A DNA stretch of 64,000 nucleotides from Rhynchopus sp. YZ270_cl-10 (lineage: Eukaryota; Euglenozoa; Diplonemea; Diplonemida; Diplonemidae), in NCBI GenBank assembly GCA_964035575.1, contig OZ037850.1, positions 1,384,501-1,448,500 of the forward strand, in the 5' to 3' direction. The translations under genes and the position numbers were made by a program. Numbering within the stretch: the first letter of the stretch is position 1; each line of letters opens with the position of its first letter. This document shows, piece by piece, positions 1 through 9,594 of this stretch. The notes beneath the pieces are model-generated. The model was not told where the DNA came from and made no database searches. It worked only from the letters and a program-made list of their open reading frames with translations.

Positions 1-1612
1 CTCCAAGCACGTTTTTGGGGCAAAATAGGGCTCAAATGACTCTCTGAAACATCGAATTTGGTGTTTTTTCATGTTTTTTCATGAAAAATCGGGGTTTTGG
101 CCAAAATGGCCAAAACCCCCAAAAAGCCAGTTTTTTGCTATTTTTTCCCATTTTTTCACATTCTAGAGTCGAAGTTTCACCCAATTTTGCCTCACAGGGT
201 GTTTCTGACCTATTCTGGGGTGGTTCTCTGCAGGTTGTGGCCACTATACGCCAAAAAGTGGCAAAATGAATTATTGTTACATAATTTCCTTAGGGGACTG
301 CGGCCCCTAGGGGGGGGGGGGGGGGGGGTAAATTACCATGTTATTTTGGCCTGAACCGTTTTTTTCTGAAAAAGGGGGTAAAATAAGGGGGGGGGGGGGG
401 GTAAATTTAGGGGGGGGGGGTAAATGACCACGAATAGGACTGATTGAAAAAAAAATACATCAAAATAGGCGGGCGGTTTTAAAGATGTTTGTGTACATCC
501 GTGGGGGCTCATTCGCTTGTCACTTTTCTTTTGTTTGCAAGGTGACCACGCGTACGAATATATGGTTCTCATATTACCAACTTTTTTTCTCTTTTTTTGC
601 GATGTCTTTCAATACATATTTGTTTCTTTGAAACAACATTCTTCGCTGCAAATACCTCCAAGGGGGCCCAATAACCCCACACGGGGTCAGGCATTTTGCA
701 CTATTCTTCAGTTTTTTTCCCCCACGTCAGACCAGAGTTTTCCCTTTATTGCCTCAACTCTGTTCCATCAAAAGGAGGCAAAAACCTTTACCCTCCTCGC
801 ACAGAAGACCCCTCTGATCCCATGCGTTGCTTACTGCTGTAGCGCGGGTTTCTGGGTGTTATTTTACTGTCAGGAAACACAACAGACATCATTCCCAACA
901 TTCTATTCCTGCTCGGATCCCTATCCATACACAGAAGTGTTACACCACAAAAGCTTGAGTGCTGCTAATATAGAGTAGCTGGTACATGCGTTGTGTGTAT
1001 CATGCTTTCAATGATATTTCCGGTATTTGATTGGAAGCAGAACCCCAGGAGAGGACAGTAGTAGAGAGAATGAGTGCCTCAGGGGGGTGTTGTTGAGGTT
1101 GCAACCCCCTTAAGCCTTTTGGCAGTGCTCTCGAGGTGTGTGTTGTGGGGTTTTTCGGATTAGTGTGTTTCCGTTTATAGACGACATTTTTCTCTTTTCC
1201 TTCGGGAAAATATTCGGGCAAACCCACCCGCCGCTTCCACATTACACCACTCGCCCCCGTGGAATTTCACAATGTTTATCATTCAAAAAGTGTTTTCATC
1301 ACTTTAGTCGATCCCCACCATAAAAAGGGTGCTTTACTGCAATGCAAGACCCGTATTTTGTTTTGAATAAAAAAAAATGCGAAATATTTCTTTTGTGCTC
1401 TGAGGGAAGGTGAAACCTGACGCTCAGCATCGTTTGTTTACTGGGTTAGCCCAGTTCATCGTGCGTTGCTCCTCTTCCGCCCTGAACCCCACTCTTATAC
1501 CGAATGGTGGTGGAGGGCTGGAGGATTGCGAAATGCTTTCATTATTATATTGTCCTGGTGGTTTGCATGCAGTTGCACACACGGCACCGTTTTCACCATC
1601 CCTCGGTCCCCC
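1..1612. other. Spacer without a supported gene
   Basis: I see no coding region here. The stretch is T-rich with homopolymer runs. Three long G runs lie at 310-328, 387-401 and 410-420, and each is followed by TAAAT, so they look like copies of one short unit. The longest open frame (517-978) has no recognisable domain and the same T-rich composition as the spacer. Confidence 0.6.
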
Positions 1613-1836
1613 CTTTTTTTTTTTTCGACTTCGCCGTGCTCCACATTCCATTTCTTTCTCATCTTATTCCTCAGTCCCCTTCGTTCCTGGTCGCACCCAT
1701 CTTTCAAGTATTTTCTTCAGGGTCTCTCTCCCTCTGTTTTCGGACAGGCCATAAAGACCATTTACCCCTGACGGCCTCCCTCCAGATTTATGTCTTACTT
1801 TATAGAGAGGGGGCCAAGTGGTGTTTTATTTTTCCG
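1613..1836 (+). repeat. Duplicated upstream block, copy 1
   Basis: This block is nearly identical to 13379-13597. It begins in a T run followed by CGACTTC and runs through GGACAGGCCATAAAGACC to GGGGGCCAAGTGGTG. Each copy lies about 0.8-1.4 kb upstream of a receptor gene (starts at 3055 and 14360), so the receptor duplication included its upstream DNA. No coding content is evident. Confidence 0.8.
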
Positions 1837-2009
1837 TTCTTTTTTTTTTTTTTTGAGCAATCAGTATTCCAAAGAGACCGGTTTAGAGTCCATTATTTCG
1901 AACTTCTATGACACACAAGAGGGGGTTTTTTTGTGTAAGATGTATTACGCGTGTGGACCTTTTCCCAAGCTGTGAGTGCCTTCGTCATGTTCGTGTTTCA
2001 AGTTTTTTT

Positions 2010-2056
2010 TTTTTGTTTTCATTAGAAAAAGAATGTATATGAAACAATTTGTTTTG
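2010..2056 (+). repeat. AAAAGAATG...ATGAAA hairpin motif, copy 1
   Basis: One of four related spacer motifs (here, 13810-13855, 19395-19440, 43495-43550). Each has a T/C-rich part, then roughly AAGAAAAGAATG, then TATATGAAA and a T. In the 13.8 and 43.5 kb copies CATTCTT can pair with AAGAATG to form a hairpin. The role is unknown. All copies I found are on the plus strand. Confidence 0.5.
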
Positions 2057-2929
2057 TGACTGTATGTAATGCTTCAGTGAGATATCCCGTTCAACATTTT
2101 TTATAGGTATTCATGCCTGATTTCTTTCACGCTCTCTTTTTTTATGAATTGTGAAAGTACACGATTTTTTTTTTTTTTTTTTAATTTATCCTGATAGGTG
2201 ATAAGCATGCTGTGGATCATCATCACATTTACCATTGTTCTCTTCAAAAGCACTCGTTCATCCAGAGGCTTGGGTTCATCTGACGACACCTTTTTTCTTG
2301 AAATCGGCCCATGTGGCGTAGTGTGGTATCAGGGCATAGAGGGGGGTATGACAGTTGTTTTTTTAGGGGTCAGACCAAGGGGGGTGTTAAGGATGTCTGC
2401 CACAAATGAAGTGTGCCATCTGTATTCCCTCCCGTTGGCCGGAGGGGTATGCGGGACTATTGTGTTTTGTCCTCAGGGAAGTAAACGTCCCTGCCCCTTA
2501 TAAATGCAAGTTAAACCCTGTCAAGGGCTTTTTAAATGGTGGGTCAGTGGCTTCCTCTGTGAAGGCAGGTGGACGACAAGAGGAAATAGAACCGACGCTC
2601 GCTAGCTGTGAGTTGTAATGATAATTGGTGTGCACCAGGGAGGCATGTGACCAAAGTAAATAAGGTGACAGAGCCAGAGATAGTCAGGTATACACCAGCC
2701 CTGTTTCACCAAACAATAAAACGAAGACAAGAAAAGAAAAGAAAAGAAAAGAATCCCATCTGCAGTTTCTTTGTCCACCTTTTTTTAATATTTTTATCAA
2801 AAAAAGGAGGGGAGGGGGGGAAAAAAACGATTAAATATTTATCTGTTTCTGTCTGGTCATTTTTATTGTGTTGTGCGTTCTTCTTTCGTTCCATTCAACA
2901 ACCAAAGTCATAATACACCCAATTTTTTT

Positions 2930-3054
2930 TCCAATGTCCCTGTGTCTCTCTTTCCCCCACCTACACACCACCCAGGAATCCCCCTCCCATCCCTCTTTTT
3001 CCCTTTCCTTTGCAACGCAAAGGTGACTTAGTCAACTGTTCGCATTTCTCTTTG
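2930..3054 (+). promoter_or_regulatory. 5' leader and candidate trans-splice acceptor of the first receptor
   Basis: A C/T tract (about 2940-3011) is followed by AG at 2974-2975 and at 3021-3022, then a short leader to the ATG at 3055. The same sequence precedes the second receptor (14232-14359). A pyrimidine tract plus AG close to the ATG is what kinetoplastid trans-splice acceptors look like. The actual site is inferred. The leader after AG 3022 begins GTGACTTAG, resembling the dispersed GTGACTAAG motif found elsewhere here. Confidence 0.5.
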
Positions 3055-5595
3055 ATGTGGTGGGTGTTGTGTGCAGTGTTGCTTCTGCAGGTCTCTGGAG
3101 CGGCGGCGACACAGCTGGTTGCACTTGACGACTACACCATTGGGGGGACAGGGGTACGGCGTATTGCTGCAAAGGACAAGGACATATACTACCTCGCACG
3201 GAGACTAGACGGGTTGGATGTTATTTCGTACCCGGCTACTTTGATACAGAACATACCAGCCGCCGCTGGAGCAGTGTATTACTTGGGAGGACGGCTGTAT
3301 GTCGTGGGGGGTGAGGTGAGGACACTTACGATATATGCTGCAGATGGTCCCATCGTCACGACACCACCACTTCTCTCAATAGAGCACGGCAAGGCCCGCT
3401 GCTTCCATGTGTATGCCTTCGCAGACAAGGCGGCGCTGGGGTGCGATGGAACAGTGTACTTCCTCAGCAACCTCTTTGCGACGCCGCAGGCAGTCCAGAT
3501 GTCCACCTTCACGCAAGCCAAGGTCTGTGCATTCGACGAGGCTCGAGGTTTCATATTCATGGAAGGCAGCTCCGGGATACATATCGTGAACCTGAACACG
3601 GTGCAGCCCACCTCCGAACCCACCATCGTCACACAAGGCTCATCCTGTGCCACCTATGGTGAATACGTCTACGTCTCTTCCGACGTGGGTGTCCTCGAAA
3701 CATACCACTTTCCAGGATCCGGCAGCACACCCACTCTAGTGCAAAGCACACCAAGCCCGTCCAACATGTGGTTCCAGTGGATTGTCTTCATGGGATCGAT
3801 GGGCCTGGCCCGTGCAACCTTTGGTGATGAGTTCCTCACACTGTACGACTTCTCAAACCCCACAGCCCCAGTCGCGCGCGAACAGATTATCATCGGTCGT
3901 CGTGTCTGGTCTGGAGTCGCCATGCAGAACTTATACATTGTGGCCGCTAGCGACCACGTCGCCGTGTACGAGGTTGGAAATAATGCACCCACACCTCCGC
4001 CAGTGACGCAGACACCCGGGTCTGTGCTTGAGAAGTGGGGCTCAGGGTTCGATTCCTTCTCACGTGGGATCGCTGCAGACACTGCAACAAAGATGTATTA
4101 CGTCTCGTCAGACTCGCGTGGCCTGCTTGCAGTCCGCTTTGTTAATTCCGCCAGAATCGGGCAGATGAACGAAGTGGTTGCATTTGAGGCTGCGACATCG
4201 CAAGGTGTGTGCCTGAGCTCCTCTGGGGCACGTCTGTACTCCTTCGGGGACAACACATTCAGTGTCAAAGACGTGAGCGACATATACAGCACAAAGACGT
4301 TCACCACGATGTCGTCCACAAACTACAACACAGTGAACAACTGTTCTGAGTCTGTTTACAACAGAGGTGCTGTGTACGCAATGTGCAACATCACGAACGG
4401 GGAGGGCGACTTCCCTTCCTTGGCACTGTTCAACGCCTCAGACGAGGGACCTCAGTACAAGTCGACAATGAGAAGCGGGGGAGGGTTTTGCATGGACACG
4501 GAACGCAACCTGCTGTTTGTTGTGAGCAGGGGGTTCGGATCGCAGGTGAAGCCTGGCGACAGCATCACTGCATACGATGTGTCGGATCCGTTTGTGCTGA
4601 CGCCTGCGTTCACTGTGGAGTCGCCAGGCGAGGCTGTGGTGCGCTGTGCTGTGCAGGGCAAATACCTGTTCCTTGGGGGTGCAAGTGGGATGCTGCAGGT
4701 GGTGGATGTGTCGCAGGCTGTGCCTGTCCGTGTGGATCAGGGGACGTGCTGCTCCCCCAACCTGCACTCCATCCGCACGTTTGCCTTCATTGGACACTAC
4801 GGCCTGTCGCATGACAACTTGGGTGAGGTGGCTGCGATCGACCTGACAGACGTGACACAGCCACGTATCGTGCACAGCATCGACATGTCGCATGTGGGTC
4901 TTGGGCAGTCGCAGGTGATGGACCAGTATTGGCTGGTTGTCTCCGAAACGGGTGTCATTCCGTTCAGAGTTGACCTTCCGCCCACCCCTGCACCGCCCAC
5001 AGGTGTGCCACCAACAGCAGCACCTCTGACACCGTACCCTCCGACGCTGTCCCCCCCGACACCGCATCCTCAGACCGACGCGCCACCAACGGCAGCACCT
5101 CTGACGCCACACCCGCCGACAGATGTGCCAGCAACCACACCGCCTCGTACGCCGTCTCCTCCGACAGACGTGCCAAAGACGACACCACCTCTGACACTGC
5201 CTCCTCCGACGGGTGTGCCAGACAGCACATCTCCTGGTGCCACGTCTCCAGCACCTGAACTTGTGACAGCTCCTCCCTTAGCACCGAGAACGGATGTGCC
5301 AGAAACTTTCAACACAGCTGCACCGTTAACATCGCAACCTACGGATGCACCACCAAGACTCACACCGCCAACGCCCGCACCTCAGATAATTACATCAACA
5401 GACGCACCAAAGCCAGAGTCGCTAGCACCCACTCCAAAACCCCTCACATTGGTTCCCACCACCTCGGGGGCGACCGATGCACCCTCGAGCAACGTGACAA
5501 TGCCATCTCACGTTTTGTGGTGTGAAAATGACTTCACTTGCCGGGTTCATGGGGACTGGAGAGCGACATGTGCAGACAACAAGTGTGTGTGCTAG
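3055..5595 (+). CDS. Receptor tandem kinase, ectodomain half, ends at in-frame TAG
   Basis: The start is the ATG at 3055, which opens a clear signal peptide (MWWVLCAVLLLQVSGAAA). Two beta-propeller-like regions follow, with LVIVD-type motifs such as VVDVSQAVPVRV and AIDLTDVTQPRIV, then a Pro/Thr-rich stalk of TAPPT/VPPT units (about 4975-5500) and a Cys-rich module starting WCENDFTC. It ends at TAG 5593-5595, just after KCVC. The two paralogues continue through this point with Ser in the matching place. The reading frame reopens in the same phase and carries the rest of the receptor to 8469. If the TAG is real, the product is a secreted 846-residue ectodomain. If it is read through, or is a sequencing error, the full product is about 1804 residues. 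The ligand is unknown. Confidence 0.8.
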   Translation: MWWVLCAVLLLQVSGAAATQLVALDDYTIGGTGVRRIAAKDKDIYYLARRLDGLDVISYPATLIQNIPAAAGAVYYLGGRLYVVGGEVRTLTIYAADGPIVTTPPLLSIEHGKARCFHVYAFADKAALGCDGTVYFLSNLFATPQAVQMSTFTQAKVCAFDEARGFIFMEGSSGIHIVNLNTVQPTSEPTIVTQGSSCATYGEYVYVSSDVGVLETYHFPGSGSTPTLVQSTPSPSNMWFQWIVFMGSMGLARATFGDEFLTLYDFSNPTAPVAREQIIIGRRVWSGVAMQNLYIVAASDHVAVYEVGNNAPTPPPVTQTPGSVLEKWGSGFDSFSRGIAADTATKMYYVSSDSRGLLAVRFVNSARIGQMNEVVAFEAATSQGVCLSSSGARLYSFGDNTFSVKDVSDIYSTKTFTTMSSTNYNTVNNCSESVYNRGAVYAMCNITNGEGDFPSLALFNASDEGPQYKSTMRSGGGFCMDTERNLLFVVSRGFGSQVKPGDSITAYDVSDPFVLTPAFTVESPGEAVVRCAVQGKYLFLGGASGMLQVVDVSQAVPVRVDQGTCCSPNLHSIRTFAFIGHYGLSHDNLGEVAAIDLTDVTQPRIVHSIDMSHVGLGQSQVMDQYWLVVSETGVIPFRVDLPPTPAPPTGVPPTAAPLTPYPPTLSPPTPHPQTDAPPTAAPLTPHPPTDVPATTPPRTPSPPTDVPKTTPPLTLPPPTGVPDSTSPGATSPAPELVTAPPLAPRTDVPETFNTAAPLTSQPTDAPPRLTPPTPAPQIITSTDAPKPESLAPTPKPLTLVPTTSGATDAPSSNVTMPSHVLWCENDFTCRVHGDWRATCADNKCVC

Positions 5596-8469
5596 ACTGC
5601 AGAACACAACTCGGTGCCAAACACAAACGTCTGTGTCCAGCCACCTGCCGGTGATGTGCGATCCTCGATTGTGGTTGTCTTGCAGTGGGACGCAACGTGC
5701 TCGAAGTACGAAAGCAGCTACGACGCGCTTGTGTACAGTGCGCTGGAGGAGGATCTGGGTGGCTCCTCACATGCCTCAGAGCTGCTGTGCAACCCAACAC
5801 GGCTGTATGTGGTGATGCTGGGCACAGAGTCTGTGAAGGTTGGTGCGATCAACGTGGGGAACACTATTGAAGGGCAGTACAAGCGCGACGAAAGCTACGC
5901 CGAAATACAGCAGAACCTGGGAGCAGTGTCGGGCACGATCGTCGTGTCCACCAGCTGCGAGACCAACGGGTCTCGTGTGGCCCTGCGCGATAAGTACAAC
6001 AAGTGCCGTGTCTACGCCTGTGCAGACACACACACTTTGCAGAACGGCGTCTGCACGCTCGTGGTCGAGGATTCGTCAGGCACACCTGTGTACCTCTACG
6101 CCCTGCTCGGGGTGGGGTTTTTACTTATCTGCTGCCTTTTGTTGTTCCTCTTCAAACAGCTCTTTCCCCGCAAAACGAAGAAGTTCACAAGTTCAGAAAG
6201 CTGGGTTGAGGAGACAGACGAAGACGAAGGACTGCAGCTCACTCTCGTGGAGAACGAGGTCAAAACCCCAAACACAGGTGATCTAGTGCCCAACCAGGCG
6301 ACCATGTCGTCCTGGCACGTCAGCAACGACAAGGTGTCCCCTGTGAGTGGCACTCTCCTGAGCAATGTGGATTATGAGCGTCCGCGTATGTCACACCTTC
6401 TGTCTGCAGATGGCCCTATGTTTGGCTTTGGCGACAACTCAAAGTCTGTGCTTCAGAGCGAAGTGCAGAAGTCGATACTTCAGACAGAATACCCGACAAA
6501 CAGGAAGGAGGCAAACCGTTTGGTGGAAGAGTCGTTTGACCTGATGGAGGAAACGAACTTCGGCGTTATCGGCACCCTGCGTGGACCTTGGGAGGTCAAC
6601 AAGAAGCGCAGGATCGGCCCCTTCCACGACCGAAAGCTTGTGGGGTGGAAGTCAAGCCGCCTCCTCGGACGTGGTGCCTTTGGGTCGGTGCACATCGGAG
6701 AGGTGCGTGCAGAAGGGAGGCTCATTGCAATGAAAACCCAAGAACGTAAGTCTGAAGAGGAAGCAAAAGAGACTGCCGAACAAGTCGAGATCTTCCGTAA
6801 AATGGGCCAACACAAAAACGTGGTCTCGATGCTGGATGTGATCTACGTCTGTGAGACACACACCATGTGTATTTTCATGGAGTATGTGGACGGACCAACA
6901 CTTTCATCACTTGCACAGGCAGGGATGGACGAGATGGAGGCTGCGAGAATCATGAGGCATGTGGTGGCCGGGCTGAAGCACCTCCACTCACACGACCTGG
7001 TGCACAGGGATGTGAAGGGCGAGAACGTGCTTCTGTCTGCTGACAGGTCTGTGGCGAAGCTGTGCGACTTTGGCTTCTTGAAAATGCTTGGTGGGGCACC
7101 GGACGTGCGCTCTGTGATACAAACGGAAGGCAACACACTTGCGGGGACACCTGGGTGGATGGCGCCTGAGGTTGTTGACAACGGACCTGTGTTTGTGAAG
7201 AGCGGGAAGCCTGCGGACATCTACAGTGTTGGGTGCACGTTGTCTGAGGTGCTGAACAAGGGTGTTCCCCCTGGTCCTGCAGTCATGAACGTGTGGGCGT
7301 GGGTGGTGAAGGAGGAGGGGGCCGGGCCGAAGCCTCTGGAGAACATTGCAACAGGCATCAGCGAAGACGCGAGGGATGTGATTGAAATGTGTCTGAAACA
7401 CGATGCTGAAGATCGCCCAACAATTGAGGAGCTTGAGAAACACCCGTTCTTCGGATCTCAGACGACAAGCAGTCTTTCGAGCAACGCACGGTACTTCTCA
7501 ACACAACAGGAGCGCCTCACTTACGATGACATGAGCAGCTGGGCACAGACCGACACTCTTGGACAAGGATCCTTCGGGACAGTGTACCTGGGACAACTTC
7601 CCGATGCACGTCAGGTTGCAGTCAAGGTGATCACAGTGAAAAGCAAAGGGAACATTGCAGAACTTCGCAGGCAAGCCGAGGCAGAGTTCCGCATGCTGGA
7701 GACACTGCAGCACCCTAACATTGTGCAGTGCCTTGGACACCGATGGGACGGCGACAGACTTGAGATTTTCCTTGAGCTGCTGACTGGCGGAACGGTGCGG
7801 AACCTTGTGAAGCGCATGAAGGGCGGACGCCTGATGGACAGTGTTGTGTGTGTGTACACGAAACAGGTGCTGGAAGCCTTGCAGTACCTGCATGGGGGTG
7901 CAAACGGACGGCCAGCCATTGCACATCGCGACATCAAGGGTGACAACCTTCTGATTGATCGGGAGGGCACCATCAAGCTTGCTGACTTTGGGTGCTCCAA
8001 GCTGTTTGAGGCGGACGGCGAGGCCGGGACGTTTGTGGGGACGCCGAACTGGATGGCACCTGAGGTGCTGTCGATGAGGGGCAAGCGTGGTGAGCACTCT
8101 TACGGGACAAAGTGCGACATCTGGTCTTTGGGGTGCACTATCATTGAGATGATGGGACACACACCTTGGCGGCAAAACTCGAGCGACACGTCGTATGACG
8201 TTATGCACAGAATTGCGTCGAGCGAGGGTGGACCGCCAATTCCTTCTGATGTATCGCAGGCACTCACAGACTTCTGGACACAGTGTTTTGAGCGAGACCC
8301 ATGCCAACGTGCTTCGGCTACGGAGCTGCTGCAGTCGCGCTTCATCAACTCCTTTGGAAGCGTGGACAGCTCCAGGCGGCGCTTCCTCTCTCTGGGTGGA
8401 GGTGGAGGTGGCTCCACTATTGACCTCAACAACACAGGCAGCAATTTCAACCCAGGAACGCTCCTGTGA
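5596..8469 (+). CDS. Receptor tandem kinase, membrane and kinase half (same frame after the TAG)
   Basis: This is the in-phase continuation of the 3055 gene. It has no ATG near its start; the first in-frame Met lies inside the SEA-like domain, so independent initiation is unlikely. In order: SEA-like domain (about 5635-6055), Cys pair, membrane segment (YALLGVGFLLICCLLLFLF, about 6097-6160), juxtamembrane LTLVENEV (6238-6261), kinase 1 (about 6640-7455; GRGAFGSV, IAMK, HRDVKGEN, CDFG, WMAPEV) and kinase 2 (about 7545-8355; GQGSFGTV, VAVKV, HRDIKGDN, ADFG, WMAPEV). Both kinases keep the Lys, HRD, DFG and APE elements, so both look catalytic. They resemble STE/MAP3K-type Ser/Thr kinases. The downstream frame is otherwise undamaged, which argues for a young stop, readthrough or a base-call error over a long-dead pseudogene. 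Confidence 0.8.
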   Translation, partial: TAEHNSVPNTNVCVQPPAGDVRSSIVVVLQWDATCSKYESSYDALVYSALEEDLGGSSHASELLCNPTRLYVVMLGTESVKVGAINVGNTIEGQYKRDESYAEIQQNLGAVSGTIVVSTSCETNGSRVALRDKYNKCRVYACADTHTLQNGVCTLVVEDSSGTPVYLYALLGVGFLLICCLLLFLFKQLFPRKTKKFTSSESWVEETDEDEGLQLTLVENEVKTPNTGDLVPNQATMSSWHVSNDKVSPVSGTLLSNVDYERPRMSHLLSADGPMFGFGDNSKSVLQSEVQKSILQTEYPTNRKEANRLVEESFDLMEETNFGVIGTLRGPWEVNKKRRIGPFHDRKLVGWKSSRLLGRGAFGSVHIGEVRAEGRLIAMKTQERKSEEEAKETAEQVEIFRKMGQHKNVVSMLDVIYVCETHTMCIFMEYVDGPTLSSLAQAGMDEMEAARIMRHVVAGLKHLHSHDLVHRDVKGENVLLSADRSVAKLCDFGFLKMLGGAPDVRSVIQTEGNTLAGTPGWMAPEVVDNGPVFVKSGKPADIYSVGCTLSEVLNKGVPPGPAVMNVWAWVVKEEGAGPKPLENIATGISEDARDVIEMCLKHDAEDRPTIEELEKHPFFGSQTTSSLSSNARYFSTQQERLTYDDMSSWAQTDTLGQGSFGTVYLGQLPDARQVAVKVITVKSKGNIAELRRQAEAEFRMLETLQHPNIVQCLGHRWDGDRLEIFLELLTGGTVRNLVKRMKGGRLMDSVVCVYTKQVLEALQYLHGGANGRPAIAHRDIKGDNLLIDREGTIKLADFGCSKLFEADGEAGTFVGTPNWMAPEVLSMRGKRGEHSYGTKCDIWSLGCTIIEMMGHTPWRQNSSDTSYDVMHRIASSEGGPPIPSDVSQALTDFWTQCFERDPCQRASATELLQSRFINSFGSVDSSRRRFLSLGGGGGGSTIDLNNTGSNFNPGTLL

Positions 8470-8807
8470 GGCGACAATGCTAGTGATGTCCGAGCACGCC
8501 TTTAATGGCAATGCTGTCCCAGGTCACGGAGAGGAACAATGGTGGGCTCTTTTGGGTTTCTCCTTGATTCGTAACGGCCTATAGTATTCGTTTATCTGTG
8601 CTTCTTATTTTGTTGAATACTCAGACATACCCCCTTCGTACGAGTGTAGCCTTTTTTCAGTTGTTCTTTTTTCCGTTCCTTTTTTTTTGAGCGAGACCAC
8701 AAGGAATCGATGTCCTTGCTATTGTTAATTTTTCTTACTTTGTTTCGTTCCGTTTTTCCCCTAGTCACCCGGCACATTTTTTCTTCTAAACCCCCCCCCC
8801 CCTAGGG
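8470..8807. other. 3' flank of the first receptor
   Basis: T-rich spacer with no gene. It ends in a C run followed by CCTAGGG directly at the assembly gap. The same CCTAGG-plus-homopolymer pattern borders an inverted-repeat element at 55.4-56.3 kb. Confidence 0.5.
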
Positions 8808-9007
8808 NNNNNNNNNNNNNNNNNNNNNNNNNNNNNNNNNNNNNNNNNNNNNNNNNNNNNNNNNNNNNNNNNNNNNNNNNNNNNNNNNNNNNNNNNNNNN
8901 NNNNNNNNNNNNNNNNNNNNNNNNNNNNNNNNNNNNNNNNNNNNNNNNNNNNNNNNNNNNNNNNNNNNNNNNNNNNNNNNNNNNNNNNNNNNNNNNNNNN
9001 NNNNNNN
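8808..9007. other. Assembly gap (200 N)
   Basis: Exactly 200 unknown bases, likely a placeholder of fixed size. The flanks are a C run on the left and a perfect GC-rich hairpin on the right, both hard to sequence. Confidence 0.95.
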
Positions 9008-9015
9008 GGTGTGGC

Positions 9016-9080
9016 GAGCCCGGGCGCGCTTCGCGCGCCCGGGTCCCCACCTTAGCTCAAGTTGGGGGCCTCCGGCGGAA
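9016..9080 (+). repeat. GC hairpin element, copy 1
   Basis: A perfect 11-bp stem (CCCGGGCGCGC, loop TTC) at 9019-9043 is preceded by CGAG and followed by GGGCCTCCGGCGGA. The same arrangement occurs inverted at 53424-53478 with a slightly different stem (CCGGCGCGC, loop TAC). It is therefore a dispersed repeat with a conserved hairpin. Function unknown. Confidence 0.6.
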
Positions 9081-9340
9081 TGTGAGAATTTGTCGGAGTT
9101 CGGCACTTCATTGATATTTGCACCAGGCACACGTGGTACACGAATTATCAGTAACCTCAGTACATTTACAAAATAAACGGCAGTCATGGCAGGCATGACA
9201 CCCAAGCGAAGCCACGGTACGCAACATTTCTAAAAATTGTTGACATAAATGTCACTGTCGTTGGAAGATTGGGGGGTCAGCTTGTTTTTGTGCCCAAAAT
9301 TTCTCAGCACTGCTGACCAGGGACATTGGGAACATATGGA

Positions 9341-9509
9341 TTTTTGCGGAGCAAAAAAAAATCAAACAAATGGCGCCGCAGGCGAAAAAAAATTAGGGTA
9401 CAGTGTAAAAATCTATCTTTTTTACAGCACATAGTCACACACCTAACCCTTTTTTGCGGAGCAAAAAAGGGAAAATGGCGCCGCAGGCAAAAAAAAATTG
9501 AGGTACAGC
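9341..9509 (+). repeat. Tandem pair of about 60-bp repeats
   Basis: Two copies (9341-9402 and 9450-9509) share TTTTTGCGGAGCAAAAAA, then ATGGCGCCGCAGGC, an A run and GGTACAG. Each contains a small hairpin (TTTTGC/GCAAAA). No coding content. Confidence 0.65.
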
Positions 9510-9594
9510 CTGGATGGTGCGGTCAGCAACCCAGTTCCCCATGGTACTCCCGTGGTTCAACCATGATTTTTTTTTTTTTTTTTTTCCTGCAGGT

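Noticed and set aside
517-978. A 153-residue open frame on the plus strand
   Set aside because: Phe-rich composition follows the T-rich spacer; no domain, signal or conserved neighbour supports it.
5593-5595. TAG reassigned as a sense codon
   Set aside because: TAG also ends the receptor genes at 18053-18055 and 48778-48780 and the peptidase gene at 45180-45182, so general reassignment is unlikely.
7498-8511. Antisense open frame of 337 residues across the kinase 2 region
   Set aside because: It mirrors a well-conserved kinase gene; GC-rich codon use on the plus strand leaves the antisense open by chance.
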